From: Luscinia megarhynchos
Taxonomy: Eukaryota; Chordata; Aves; Passeriformes; Turdidae
DNA length: 64,000 nucleotides
Direction: 5' to 3'
Assembly: GCA_034336665.1 (NCBI GenBank)
Contig: CM067585.1
Coordinates: 3,715,731-3,779,730 of the forward strand
The notes under the pieces were generated by a model. It worked only from the letters and a program-made list of their open reading frames with translations, was not told where the DNA came from and did not search any database. Below, one piece after another: positions 1 to 12,520 of this stretch. A program made the translations under genes and the position numbers. Position 1 is the first letter of the stretch, and every line of letters begins with the position of its first letter.

Positions 1-1372
1 ACACAGCTGCAACAGCCCCCTATTTCAGGTAGTTTGGAAGGAAAGTTTCATACCAGGAAACCTCTCCAGAGAAGCAAATGTCCCCCCCAATTTCAGCTGC
101 ACTCTCGATCCAAATAATCAGATAATTCAAATTTCCTTTTCAACATGGAAAGGAATCTGGGAAACTGCTCAGAGATCTGCAAGACCTGTGCAGCACTTGG
201 ATTAGTAGTTCATGCCTTTGTGAAAGGATTAGCAGGATTGCACTGAGCTGAGGGTTAATATGAAAATAAATTTGCATTTCTGAGAATGTGAAGTCCGTGA
301 TGCACATCCCGCAGCTTCCTGGCTCCCTCTGTCAGGGGTGTGCTTCAAGCACTGCAAAACATCAGGGATTACCTCCACCAGGGCCTTGTTCCAACAATAC
401 AGAGCTCTCAAAACTACAGATTTCAATCTTCACATCACTGCAGGCTCCAGGAAACAAAGGGATCCAGCCCAGACAGCATCAGCTGGAAAAGCTCTTTTCT
501 CATCTCTCTCTGTGGAGCCCAGTCCTTGCCAGCTGTGACAATACACAGTGAAAACCACCCAAAAGTTGCCCTGAGCAAAGCCCTATGCAGCAGCAGTGGC
601 AGGATGCTGTTCCTCCTGCTCACACCCACATGCAGACCCAGCAAAGTGTATAAATAAATAGCCAGTGTCACACAATTTATCTCCATTTGTCAGGAGTGAC
701 AGGATAACTCACTCGTGACTCCCCTGCTCCATCCTCTCCTCATTCACCAAGATTGATGCTCCTACAGATATTCCCCATCATGGATTTTATGGCCTGCAGG
801 ATGCAGGAGTTCCGTGTTTGCTGGGGCTGTGGCAGCTGCTGGGGGACTCAGGGCAGCCACAGGAGAGGCACCCACAGGGTGCACCCCACCTGCACCTCTC
901 AGGGCTTGGTTTATTTTCTCTCTGCATTACAGTGATTTTGTCCCACATATCAGTACGTGTTCTCCATCCTGGTGTTCAATCTGCCTCCTGATCAGGGGGC
1001 TGGGATAGAACTGCCAGGGATTGCTCAGGGCAGGCAGGTTCCACCCAGAGCTCCTGTCCCAGCCAGGGGCACAAACTCTGTCCCAGTCCTCCCAGTTAAC
1101 ATACACAACTTCACTGGATCAAGAATCAGCATTCCCAATGAGTTCCTCCAGCTGTTCTGGCTCTGCAGGGCCTCACCCAGACCTTGCTTGGTCCAGTGGG
1201 TTTGGAAATTACTCACAAGAGCTCCTTATTTCAAACACAGCCAGTGGTAAAGAAGCACATTTATGGCCTGACCATATCCCTGGGGTTTTCTGTGCCCTGA
1301 GCTGTGATTGTCAGGGACACAAAGGAATTAACTGTGAGGTTATGAGTGAGGTACCAGACACAGGGCACCAAA
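1..1372. other. Single-copy non-coding DNA
   Basis: No gene, LTR or CR1 piece is recognised here. The short ORFs (up to 118 codons) overlap one another in several frames and show no domain, so I read them as chance. The right edge is set by the LTR that begins at 1373. Confidence 0.5.
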
Positions 1373-2104
1373 TGTGAGGTTACAACCTCCGGTGCTCTGG
1401 GCACCAACTTTGTCAGGTTATCTTCTAAAATGAGAGAAGCAGCTAATAGCTGCTAAAAGGTTATTTATTGCAGAAGCGCATCAGTCTCAAAAGGCACAGT
1501 CACAGACATCAAAGTCTATGCTAAGTTTTGGTTTAGAGTCCCAAATGGAAGCAGAAGCTGTTCCCTGAGGTCCTGGTGGGGCCGATGTTGCTGTAGCAGC
1601 TCCTGTCTTCTTCTCGGGTGATGATGGTGAGCAAAAGCAAAAAACCAATGACAGAAAAAGCAGAAAAAGCCATGGCAAAAAGCAAATGGAAAAAGCACCA
1701 ACTCTTCCCAATACATACTCTTATATAGAATCTTCCCAACAAGCTAAGATGCAAACTCAGACCACCACTCCTTAACCTATTAGAACTCCGGTTTCTTAAC
1801 ACACCAGGTTACGTATAGACTACACATACACCCTATCTTGTTCTATCTGAAAAACGTAACCAATATTCTTACTAGAGCTCTATTATGTCTAAGGACTGTC
1901 TACAGCTGTGGACCTGGAGTCTCTACTGAAAACATTAATATGTTTTTCAGCCTTCACTAGAGCTCGCACTTCTACTTTGGTATCTAAACCCTTTTACTTA
2001 TTAAAAGCATTAGAGCTCATACTAAAACTTACTGACTTACTTATCTTAAAACTTAAACTTACACCTCTATCTTATGTGTGAGTGGCTTAATATACTTCAA
2101 TCCA
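1373..2104 (-). mobile_element. Solo retroviral LTR, probably ERVK-type, 732 bp
   Basis: The segment begins TGTGAGG and ends AATCCA, so on the minus strand it starts TGGATTG and ends CTCACA, giving the TG...CA ends of an LTR. It is flanked by ACCAAA (1367-1372) and TCCAAA (2105-2110), a 6-bp target duplication with one mismatch, the length usual for ERVK integration. On the minus strand a TATATAA motif lies near 1725 and an AATAAA signal near 1465, in the order promoter then polyadenylation. No internal retroviral sequence adjoins either end. ORFs of 66-89 codons on the minus strand (1487-1802) lie in the LTR and look like chance. Family name not assigned. The ends are the main uncertainty. 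Confidence 0.6.
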
Positions 2105-3444
2105 TCCAAAGGCTTTAATTCAATCCCTGCACCCTGATTTCTCTCTGAAAAATTCAGAGAACCCCAACTCATTGACTCCAACAATTAACAACCAGCCTGA
2201 TCTAACACACACCTGTGGAACACCAGGAGCAGCTGCTGGGTGGCACAAGGGGCACAGCACCTCCCCCAGCATCTTAGGGGCTCTCTGGGCTCTGAATTCC
2301 CCCTGATTTCCCCCAGGGCTCTGTGCCAGATGAGAACACAGAGTTCCAGCACTGCTACCTGGCAAGAAACATCTGAAACTCCCTGGAGAACAGAATGATC
2401 TTAAGGCTGGCATAAAGGATAATGACAAGACTACAAGTCATGTAGTGAAAATAATAATGAATTAAGGTGATGATATTTCCCTATCTTATTTCCAGCCTGA
2501 ATAAACTGAGTTGGTGCTGATTTCTTTCCCTGCTGCTGGTTTGGTAGATGGGATTCTGCTGGAGATGGAGAGAGCTGCCTGCAGCTCTGAAATGGGACAA
2601 GGTGGCAATATTTATTTTACTAAGTTGGATACAGGATCCTTGGAATTATAAATAAACCAAGAGTTCATATGTCAGAGTTGTAAATACCACCAGGAAACGC
2701 ACCTAAATATTGATTTATTCATTACATTAAAAAAACCAACAAACAGAACTTTCTTTTGCTGCCTTGAAAATTTTCTCCAGGCTTCAAAACATGGCATCAT
2801 CTCTTATTGGGTTTTTTTGGGTTTTTTTTAAGGAGATAAATATTTTTAATGCCACATAAATAGGGATTGGCACATTCATCTGGCTCTTGTCAGGTCTGGT
2901 TCATGAGCTGCTCCCACTGCTCAATCTGGAATTATACCCATTCTCTGTTTCACCTTTCCCCTCCTCCTCAATATTTTAGGTTCAGATTTTCTCCATTGCT
3001 AGATCTGTATATACAGCACACTCACACTTTTTTGGAGATGATGGATTTGGATGACAGTGATGGGTACAAAGTCAGAACAACCCTCACCAAGGGAAAACCA
3101 GGACTGGGAAAATTATCATTTCCAGTAAGAGTGCTGGAACCTATGTAATAAACATCCCAAGTGCAAATGTTGGGTGTTAATTTGGCAGTGAGGTTTGATG
3201 GACATTAACTCAGGCTAAAGTGCTGTGAGTAGCTGGAGCTGCTACCCTGAGCTGGCTCACCCAGGCCTGGCTTCACACTCCTGCTAACAGCAAAATATCT
3301 TACAGCTACTTTTATTTAAAGACCACTGTGGATTAATTCAGAATCAATCCTAAACCCATGTAACAAAACAGATGATAACTATTGATTTATCTTTACCACA
3401 AACTTGGAGACACCCATTTCAAACCAAAAAAAACAACATCCCAG
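2105..3444. other. Single-copy non-coding DNA
   Basis: Nothing recognisable apart from short T-rich and G/T-rich runs near 2808-2830. Much of it is AT-rich. It ends at the TGATGCC terminus of the next LTR. Confidence 0.5.
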
Positions 3445-3588
3445 TGATGCCTTTTTTGGGCTTACCAAAAAGAGAGGCCAGACAAAATTAAGAGAATAAA
3501 AAGCAGTTATATTTATTGAAGGGACTTCAGGTACATTTAGGGCAGACAAAGTCCCCCCAGGGGCTGCACCCAAAAAATGGATGACAAG

Positions 3589-4190
3589 TGTCCTGGTTTT
3601 GGACAAATTTATGGGAGATATCTCGCAAAGGCGTCCCCCTAGAAAAATAAACCCCCAGAACTCCTTCCCCCGCCCACTACCGGGTTCGGGAAGAACTTCC
3701 TCCGAGGGAAAAAAGTGGAAAAAACTTGTTTATTTTAACAAACACACAGAAAAAAAACCACTTCCCAGCACCAGGAAAGAACAATCCCCAGATGACACAA
3801 AACGTTTTCACCAAGGTGAGCGAGGATGGACGAGCTCGGTCAGTCCCTGCTGGGAAGGGTGCAAAGCTTCTTTGGCAGGCTTCCAGAGGCAGTCTCTGAT
3901 GTTCAGATCCCTCCGTCCGGAGCCGGTGCAGATCTTCGGGATGAGGGGAAGAAGGGAGAGAGAAAGAGGGAGCAGCTGGGGGCAGGAGAAGCTGGGGCAA
4001 AAGCTAGGGGCAAAAGCGGCAGCCAAAGCGACAAAAGCAGCAGCAAAAGCAGCAGCAGCAGGCCAGCAACAGCAGCAGCCAAAGCAGCCGGGGGCAGCCG
4101 GGGCGGGGCAGGAACGGCCACGGCGGCAGCAGCTCCGTGCAGACGGGGGGGGGGCAGGTAGAGGAGTTGTCATAACACTAACCCAGGACA
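3589..4190 (-). mobile_element. Nested solo LTR, TGTCCTGG type, 602 bp
   Basis: The insert starts TGTCCTGG and ends CCAGGACA and is flanked on both sides by ACAAG (3584-3588 and 4191-4195). The uninterrupted copy at 39811-40253 has a single ACAAG at this point, which proves the insertion. A 5-bp duplication fits ERVL- or beta-like avian LTRs. An AATAAA signal on the minus strand near 3730 suggests minus orientation. The body is rich in GCA/CAG triplets and has a GC-rich part near 4090-4155, which opens long frames such as 3581-4219 (+, 212 codons) and 3808-4281 (-, 157 codons). Neither has a recognisable domain and both cross the LTR edges, so they are not genes. Confidence 0.85.
4018..4090. 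repeat. CAG/AAAAG-rich imperfect triplet tract
   Basis: An impure run of GCAGCAGCAAAAGCAGCAG-type units inside the nested LTR. Being mostly triplet-based it keeps all frames open and gives poly-Leu, poly-Ala or Ser/Lys-rich translations, which explains the ORFs here. Confidence 0.7.
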
Positions 4191-4499
4191 ACAAGTCATG
4201 GGTTTTCACACTTTTATAAATTTGGTCCATTTGCATATTGGGGGTTAATCTTCCAATTACAGCTTCAGGTAATGAAGTCATTTACCCCAAGTTTCCTCCC
4301 CCCAACTCACTTTTGTTTCCATCTCTCAGGGCCTGAGGCAGTGAGGCGTTCTTGATTCCCAGCCTGGAAGGGAATTGTTGTGTCTGCCCAAAATGGGAGA
4401 GCAGCAGCTCACACTGGATATGGAGCTTAGAGTTTACACTAAAGAATTGAAGAGTTACAAATAGATGAAAAATACAAAAGCTAAAATCCTAAGGCATCA

Positions 4500-5119
4500 C
4501 CACGACAGGATCATGTGTGGTTAAATTTCAGCATGAACCCTCAGTAACTGTGGGCATAATGAGCTATCAGATCTCCCCAGAGCCACTGACCTGAACTGTG
4601 GGAGAATTTTCCCAGCTCCTGGGCCAGGGATTCAATCCAAGCCTCCACGATGTCAAGGAGGACAAGCTGCTCCCCTGAGCCCCCACACAGCCTCCCCTCA
4701 CAGGGTCTGCACTGTGATACTTTTGTAAATGACGTAATTCTCTGAACAACCATATAATAACATTGTTCTTTATTGCCAACAGCCACCCACAAATGGAAAA
4801 GACCTTGAGCTGTGAGAGGTGGGAGGCAGCCAGAGCTCCCTCCTAAAGAAAATAAGGCATTTAGCTTATAAATATTAAATGATCAAATAAAGCAATTAGT
4901 GCAGAATTGCACATATAGAGAGTGATTCACCTCTAATTGGGTTGTTCTCAAAGCAAATTAACTTTGAAATGAGGAATGTTAAAAAGATTTTTTAAAAAAT
5001 ATGGAATCCTAATTACTGCAGGGGAAGGAGCTGGGGGAAGTTTAGCTCAACAGCAGCACAAAAGAGCAAAGAAACAGTGACACAAGACACACACCTTCAC
5101 TGCTTTATGGTTAAAAACA
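4500..5119. other. Single-copy non-coding DNA, AT-rich in its right half
   Basis: No repeat or gene recognised. Positions about 4850-5010 are AT-rich with TAAT and ATTA motifs, the base composition of a possible regulatory element but without any proof. Confidence 0.45.
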
Positions 5120-5520
5120 AGGTGAGCAGAGGGCTGGAGCATCTCTGCCATGAGGAAAGGCTGAGAGAGTTGGGGTTGATCAGCCTGGAGAAGAGAAGCT
5201 TTGGGGTGATCCAATTGTGGCTGAAGGGAGCTGCAGGAAAGATGGAGAGGGAATGTTTCCAAGAGCCTGGACAAGGGGCAGTGGCTTCCCAGGGTTAGAT
5301 GGGGTACTGGGGTGAAATTCTTCCTTGTGAGGATGGGGAGACGCTGGCATAGGCTGCCCTGAGAAGCTGTGGCTGCCCCTGGATCCCTGAAAGTGTTCAA
5401 GACCAGGCTGGAGAGGGCTTGGAACAGCCTGGGACAGTGGAAGTATCCCTGCCCATGGCAGAGGGTGACACTGGATGACCTTTAAGGTGCCTTTCAAACC
5501 AAACCATTCCATGATTCTGC
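5120..5520 (+). mobile_element. CR1 LINE 3' fragment
   Basis: The segment carries the CR1 3'-end signature: GGCTGAGAGAGTTGGG, GATCAGCCTGGAGAAGAG, then CCTGGACAAGGGGCAGTGG, CCCTGCCCATGGCAGAGG, GATGACCTTTAAGGTG and the tail CCATTCCATGATTCT. It is one of the longer CR1 pieces here, about 400 bp, and lacks any reverse transcriptase sequence, as expected from 5' truncation. Confidence 0.9.
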
Positions 5521-7789
5521 AGATCTAAGAATGACTCAAAACCAGCAGCTGCTCCTTCCTGCATGTGCCTCATTCCCAGCAATTTCTGGCACACAGTTTG
5601 AGGTTTTTAGCTGGACACCCCTTCTGCCTGTGGGGTCCCTGTGGTGTGTCACAGCCCCCAGGTGACCCAGCACAGCCCTCAGAGGGCACCAGGAGGAGGA
5701 CACAGCTGGGACACAACACAGAGCAGGGCTAGGGGCCCCAAACCCCCAGTGCCACCTCCATTCACATTCCCCAGCACCAGTGCCAGGTATTGGGTTTGAT
5801 CCAATCCATACCTGCAGCAATTCTGTTCCCGTTGCAGTTTATACCTCTGCTCGCTGCTGAAATTACGTTGCCTACGGCCCTTTATTGATGGACTGGAGAG
5901 GTAATTAAAAAGAAGGCTTTTCAGAAAAATCCTGTCTAAACATTGGGAAAAAAAATCCATATGAATACTCTTTCAGCTCGGGGAAGGACAGAGGAGAACA
6001 TCCTCACAGTTACAATGATGTTCTAAAAAAATATATTAAACCAGGTAGTGCCACATATCTGATGTATTATGAATGTATTAATATGGAATTGGTTTTTTAT
6101 AAATATTAATAAGACCTAACATCTAAAGAAGGAGCCTGGGACTTACATTCTTAATTAATCCAAAATTCACATCACCTCTAAAAATACATAAGCATTTCAT
6201 TATGTTAGACTAATGCCTAGGAGCAGACAGCTGTAAAAACACCCACCAGAATGAAGGCACAGAGACTCCCCCCAAATTCCTTTAGTCCCTGTCTTAACCT
6301 TTGCCATGGTCCAAAGCAGCATCATTGCTCCAAGGAAAGAGCAGGTTTGGCTCTGGAGGAAAATTATTCTTGGTGAGGACAATTATTCTGCTTTTGTTTT
6401 AATCCTTGTCCCAATTCCTGTTCATTCCTTCCACTAAAGTTTTCTTCAGGTAGCTCATCCCCTAATGAAGCTTGGAGAAGGTTCAAATCTCCCTTTCCAA
6501 ACATTTTTCTGCCAGTTGAATGCTGGCCATTGTCTAGAATTTGTGCTCATTTCTCAAGGATGCTTTTAAAAACCTCGTGAGGATGAGTTGCTCTAGGAGC
6601 CCAAGCACAATGGTAAAAATTCCACCTTTAGTCACCAGCTGCAATTTAGAATTCTGCAGCTCAGGAGAGCTATTCTCATTAAATCAGGGCATGGCTTCAT
6701 GTGGATATTTTATGCTCTCTTTAAAATGGGATGATGTGGGCTTAACTCGGCTCAGTTGGGACCAAAAAATAAAAAGGCACTTGGTGTGTGACCAAAAGTG
6801 GAGTATCCTGCCTCCAGTGCACTGTTTTGGAACAGCTCACCCTGACAAAGGGCTCTGGGCACTCCCCAGCCTCCCCTTCCCTAGTCCAAGGGGCTGCTTC
6901 AGACCCTCTGCAAACCAGAAAATACAGCCAGTAAAATTAAAAAGAACACTATTGAAAACATTTTGCTCTACAGAAAATTCACGTGCATGAAACAGGATAT
7001 TTTTCCACTAACACAAAAGGATAGCAGATAAAAGAAGACAGAAGGGCTAAATATTATAAATTAGTGGTTTATCAGCATTTATTAAACTCTCTGAGCCTTG
7101 GCTGCACACAGCTCAGCTGCTCAGGTCTGGGATTCCAAACCTGCAGGCTGTGACCACACTGATCCACAAGGAATTTCCCTCTCATTAACATAAATCCAGT
7201 GTGGACACCTGAGAAGAAATAATAACTTCTTTGTGTCATTATTAAAGGCATTACAGAGACACTATTATTGCCCAGTGTTATACTGCTAAATGATTTTAAG
7301 ACTGGTCTTATAGATCTTTCTCCATTAATCAATAAGATAAAATACTAATTACAACAGGAAGGGGCTCAAGTGAATGTGGAGCTGCTCTTGGAGGAACAGC
7401 AAGGTGTTAAATTATGGGCTGCTCATGGAGAGCAAATATTCTGGGAAAGCCTTGGTCTGAATTTTGTCACTTTACTCACACTTTAGACAGACCTGGAGTT
7501 ATGTAAAGGTTACAGCAACAGCAAGGTTTGGTATCTCATGCTTTTCATACCCACACATGCTTTTTTACATTATTTCTGTGAACAGACAGTGGACAAAGAA
7601 CTTGAATTTATCAACTTCCCCTAGCATAAGTGCAAATAATGCACAGCTTTATCCCTGCACCACCCCAACAACTCCTGATTCATGAGAGTCCTGAGCTGCA
7701 GGAACAGCAGCAACACAAAGGAGTCACATCTAATCAAGACTTAAACCTTAAAAGTTATTCAATCCCTATATAAGTAAATTTAATAAAAA
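5521..7789. other. Single-copy non-coding DNA
   Basis: No repeat family or gene recognised. AT-rich stretches around 6010-6200 and 6930-7080 alternate with average composition. ORFs such as 6541-6990 (149 codons) have no recognisable domain or convincing start context. Confidence 0.45.
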
Positions 7790-8320
7790 CTGAACGCAGC
7801 AGAATGAAACAGAATTTATTTTCTTTTTCTTATCCGGCCAGCTGCTAAATTTCTAGATACGTTTTATTTCAGTAAAATGCAGGGTTTGGTGTTTAAAAAT
7901 TAAATTCTCCCCCTGCGTGAGCAGTGCCTCGTTAACGGGTGACCTACTTTGCCGGCAGCCCCGCATTGTTTCGCTCCGTGCTCCCCATTGATCACATTTT
8001 TGCTGCAAGCACAATCTTCAAGACCTTCCTCCTGGGTTCACATTTAACTCATCTCCTGCACTTTTCACGGGTTACTCTAAAAGGCACTTTCACACTCTCA
8101 CCCCACACAGAAGCTGATGCCTTTTAGATGCCAATTGAAACGTTCTCCCCGTGCTGTCCCTGTCCTATTATGCCTAATCCAGTCCCTTGTTAGAAGTACA
8201 TTCAAAGCCATTTATGAGGCAGGAATACATAAAGATCAGTTCATCAAACCGGATGCTCGGAATTTACAGACACTTAAATATTGTTCTTTCTATCAAAACC
8301 TGTCACATAATTAAACATCA
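7790..8320. other. Candidate conserved non-coding element
   Basis: A block without recognisable repeats that mixes AT-rich runs with isolated CpG sites (TATCCGG, GTTAACGGGTGAC, TTGCCGGCAGCCCCGC, AAACCGGATGCTCGG). Single-copy DNA that retains scattered CpGs in an AT-rich background is often, but not always, under constraint in vertebrate genomes. Conservation cannot be tested here, so this is only a candidate. Confidence 0.22.
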
Positions 8321-8739
8321 CATCAGAGGTGGAACGAGTTCCATGGCAGCGTTTTAATTCATTATCTCCACAGATCCTGGCACTTCCTGAGCACTTGAAG
8401 GTGCATTTGCCTTCATATCAGATTGCCCACATCAAAAAAGGCAACGAGGAAAGCTGGAGGAACTGGGGAAAAATCCTCTTAACAAGCCTTCCTCCCAGCC
8501 AGTCAGAGCATCAGCACCAGGGAAAAATCCCCTCTGGACAGAGAGCCTGGACTCAGTATGGGATGGGGGGGTATTCATGCTAAAATTCTAATTTAAAAAA
8601 AAATCAGACCAAAAACCCAACTAAATTCCTTTTAATACCTGTTTGGCTTCTTTACAAAAAGTTCAACAGTGAGATTATTCTGAAAGCAAATAAGCAAAAC
8701 CCCAGAGCCATCAAATCTCCATTCTTCCAGGACCATCCC

Positions 8740-8880
8740 CATGATCATTTAAGGCAGGCTGGAGGGGGCTGTCAGCATCCTGTTCTAGTGGAAGGTGTCC
8801 CTGCCCACATCATGGGCATGGAATTACATGAACTTTAATTTCCCTTCACACCCAGGCCATTCTACAATTCAGCGATTCCA
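8740..8880 (+). mobile_element. CR1 LINE 3' fragment, degenerate
   Basis: Contains GGCAGGCTGGAGGGGGCT, TTCTAGTGGAAGGTGTCCCT, GCCCACATCATGGGCATGG, ATGAACTTTAATTTCCCTTC and a CR1-like end CCATTCTACAATTCAGCGATTCC. Diverged from the copies at 5120 and 40878 but in the same block order. Confidence 0.75.
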
Positions 8881-11865
8881 CTGCAGGCAATGTCCAGCTG
8901 TTCACTCTTTCAGGTCAGGGCTCCACATTCCCACTGGGACTGTCCAAAAATGAGCTGGGACATACAATATGTTGGTGTTTGCAATTCCTGTTGTAACTTC
9001 AAGGGGGTCATTTATTCCATCCTCTGTTGCTTTCAGTTCTACTCCACCAACAGCCAGTTTGTCTATTGACAAACTAGGCTGAGACCATTTCTCTGAGATT
9101 CCTCTGAAAACCCTTCCTGGTGATTTTTCTGAGCCACAATTAGTGTGAAGGCTGGCATTGCAGCCATCATTACATCTGTTAAATGCCACTTTCTTAAACT
9201 TTTCTAACAACCTTTTTACATTTTTCTACCTTTCTCTCCTTGGTATTTCAACAGGATGCCCAGAGTCTCTTAGGAGAAAAGAGAACTGAATACTTATTCT
9301 GTAGCACTTCAGAGAAGTGGTCTCTAGAACCCCTCACCTCTCCACCTCTGGACACAGAACTAAATGTCACCAAGGAATCTCTCATCTCTTGAGGCAAATT
9401 AAACAGAGGTTGGCCTCAGCTGCACATTTGACAGCTGCCATTCAAACTTCTAAGGGATCTTTTATCCCCAAATTCATCTGACAGTTCTCACTCTGCTGAG
9501 CTCCCTACAGGTCAATGCCACCCACGGCTGTGGCACCAACAGCACAGGAGAGGAAAGGTCCCAAATCCCAAAGGAATGTCACAGTCATGCCAGGACCAGA
9601 CTCTGCATGGGCAGGGCTGAGGGAAGGAAGCCCTGGACCTGCTGCTGCCCAGTTCATCAAATCACAGCTGCTGATTCTTGTACAAAATTCTGTTTCCATT
9701 ACCACACAATAACTTTAGCTTCTCTTAAATGTTCATTTCCAAAAAAATCACTTTCCAAAGCCACCCTTTCCAAAACACATCCTTTTAAAGTTATAATTGC
9801 TATTTACAATTTCCTAACTTTGCATGTGTTAAAACTGTTGTTTAACTCTTACTGAGCTCTTTTTCCTTCTCTTTTTTCTGCATGGAGAGATTGCAAGGCA
9901 GAACAAGAGACTCCCTCTGCCCCACTGAATGCATCCTGTTCACTCTGTACTGTGCCTGTTCTTACCAAAGGAAGTTACTTCACACTTAAAGCCCTTGAAA
10001 TTCAGGAAGCTCAGCCCTAGGGGTGACACGAGGGGCTTTTTCCTGCTTGACTTTTGCACAAGACAGCACCAAGAACACGAAGCTCCTCCAACAGCTCCTC
10101 CAGCAAAACCAAGGAGGCAGCTTCATCTCCTGCCCGCATTTACTCTGGAACAGAAGCTACACTTAGCACCTGATTGGCACTAATTGATAGGGCCTTGCTC
10201 TCCTGCCTACTGTCATTAGGAATTACCTGTGTCCTGAATAAAGTGATTGAATTTGCCATGCTCTGTCTCACTTCTGCAAAGTATTTTCATCTTTTTTTTG
10301 CATTCATTTCCAATAATTATTTTAAAGAAAAATTATGAAACACAGCTCATATCACATGCCTCATATCCTTCCTATATGTCCTTACAGATCTGTTGAAATC
10401 CTATCAGCAGAGGGTTTTAACCAGCTGGTTGGTAGCACCTCTGAAAAGTTAATGCTCACTGAAGATGTTAAGTGAAGTGAGTGAGGCTGGAAGCTGCAGG
10501 AATATGTTCTCTGGGCTCTGTGCTTGTCCTTGAAACCGATTTCTGTTGGGGACATTCTGTGCTTGTTAGTATACAAACCAAATTCATATATTTGCAAATG
10601 ATGCAAAGGTTTCTTCTGGTGATTACTCCATCCTAGGAGTGTCCTTGGCAATCTCCCCTTGCAGAATATATAGCTCAGCCTGCAAGTGCCAGGGTGACAA
10701 AGCTGGAGCTCACACTAATGTGGCAGATCAATCACTTGACTGAAAGATACACAGACACAGAAAAGGTGGTTTGTATCTGTCATATTCAAGGGTAAACTTG
10801 CAGCACTTGAGAAGACTGCTCAGATAACTCTGCACAGCAGACAGTGTTGCTGGCCTCGGTGTCTAATCAAAAGAAAAATATGTTGTCTGTTTAACAATAC
10901 CAATAGTTTTGAGACTCCTCAGAGCAGTTAACCCATGGGCAGCGATCAAAGGCATTTGAAGTTTGGCTAAGAGCTAACTCAGATGATTGAAACCGCACCA
11001 TGTAAATTTTAGTCATTGAAAAGTCAAGCTAAGCCATCAAACAAAAAATAGTGTCTCTATCCTGACATATCAGGGAACAGACATTCTACTTTCCAGGTGA
11101 TAAACTACTGGAGAACACAAGCTTCTGAGCAGGAGAAACCTCCAGGCTTTATCCTGCAGCCTGCATACATCAATGGAAAAGTTCAGACAAGCTTTATTTT
11201 AGGGTTTTCAGAGTTGAAGGTCATGCTGCATATCACCAAGATGAAAAATCATTATTTCTCCTGGAAAGTTCCCAAATAACATCTTGTGAGTGATGCTGCA
11301 ATTGTCTACCCTGAAATAAAGACACAACACAGGGTGTGAAATGGCTGATATGAGCACCGAGCTCTACCAGCAAGGACTAAGAACCTGTTGGACAGAAACC
11401 AATGGAAATGTCTCCATCAGCATCTTTCTATCAAGCAAAAGATGTTTTAAATGGTAACACTAACAGAAACTGCCTTTGTATGGATATTTCTATTTTTTCC
11501 CCAAACTTCAGGCCGTTTGCAGAGTCATCAGCAGAGACATGAGAGCCAGGGCTGGGTGGCTTCTTGCAGGGTCCTCTGTGCTATTTTTTTCTGCTATGGG
11601 AAAAAGGGAGCAAGGTAACACTGCGTCATGGGAGTCTGTTTTTATTCCCTCTTCCTGCATAACCCCTTCATTTCCTGGCCTGTTTCTGCCACATCCAGCA
11701 GAGTGCAGATGTCAAACTCTTGTCACAACCAATTCCTCGAGAAGGGTCAGGAGAGAGAGGAGAGTGAGCAGCAGTTCTACAGGGCGGGATCCTTCAGCTT
11801 GAGCTCTGAGCTTCCAGCAAACATCAGAGAACCCCCAGGGGACAGGGAGTGGGTGAGGAGGGATG
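8881..11865. other. Single-copy non-coding DNA
   Basis: About 3 kb with no recognised repeat, LTR or gene. ORFs of 60-110 codons overlap on both strands and none shows a domain. AATAAA-like motifs occur but with no transcript structure around them. Confidence 0.45.
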
Positions 11866-11958
11866 GGGGCCAGGTTAGGAGGGATGCGGGATGGGGTAAG
11901 GAGGAATGTGGGATGGAGTGAGAAGGAATGTGGGATGGAATGAGGAGGAATGTGGGTG
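11866..11958. repeat. 22-bp minisatellite, about four copies
   Basis: Three clear head-to-tail units at 11888-11909, 11910-11931 and 11932-11953 share the pattern GGGATGG..TRAG.AGGAATGT, differing at a few positions, with a more diverged unit before them. The purine strand is the plus strand. The array explains the proline- and histidine-rich minus-strand ORF at 11712-12071. Confidence 0.85.
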
Positions 11959-12520
11959 GCTCCTACTCCTCTGCTGTTGAAGCTCTTTTTGACCACTTGC
12001 AGTTTACAGAAACAGAATTCTGAGAGTATTGGGTCCTTTATTGGTTTGATGCATATCACAAAAAAAGACAATTAGCAGCTGTTAAATTCCACTGCAGTTT
12101 GTCACCTTTATTATTCATTATGTAATAAAGCTTTCTGCTTATTTAAGAAGGACCAGATGATACCCCAGTGGTGAAATGTGACCTACTGGACATGTGATTA
12201 GGTGTTGCTTGAGTTAATTTGCCTTAAAACTATTCTCATTTAAAACTATGTCTCTTAAGAAGCCCATGTTGCAGTGCTGGCATCACTGTGAAAAACAGCA
12301 AATTACATCAAACCCTCCTCACACCTCAGGGAAAGCCCAGAGTTTTGGGGGGTCCACACAGATTAGCAGGATGTGGAGTGTCAGGTTAGGTCTTCCATTT
12401 CTGACCAGTGAGAAAGTCTTCAAACTGGGAAGGCACAGCAGTCAAAGACTGCTGTAGGTAACAGGACAGATTAATCAAAATCTTGCAGGATTAAGAACTT
12501 TCCACAGAGAAATTAATCAA

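Larger units (their letters stand above)
3445..4499 (-). mobile_element. 440-bp-family solo LTR, copy 1, interrupted by another LTR
   Basis: This is the first of four copies of one LTR family in the window (others at 19797, 33892 and 39811). The ends form an inverted repeat, TGATGCC at 3445 and GGCATCA at 4493-4499. On the minus strand it carries a TATAAA box near 4215 and an AATAAA signal near 3513, which fixes the orientation. It is split by a 602-bp insertion at 3589-4190; without that insertion and its duplicated target it is about 450 bp. The flanks CCAG and CCAC could be a 4-bp target duplication with one change, matching the clean CTGG duplication of copy 4. Four-base duplications are typical of ERV1-type integration. 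No gag, pol or env is attached. Confidence 0.82.

Noticed and set aside
1487..1802. Minus-strand ORFs with a hydrophobic stretch
   Set aside because: They lie wholly inside an LTR over its promoter and poly(A) region and have no known counterpart.
3581..4219. 212-codon plus-strand ORF, the longest in the window
   Set aside because: It starts next to the left edge of the nested LTR and runs past its right edge; its Ala/Gln/Lys-rich part comes from the CAG/AAAAG tract. No domain.
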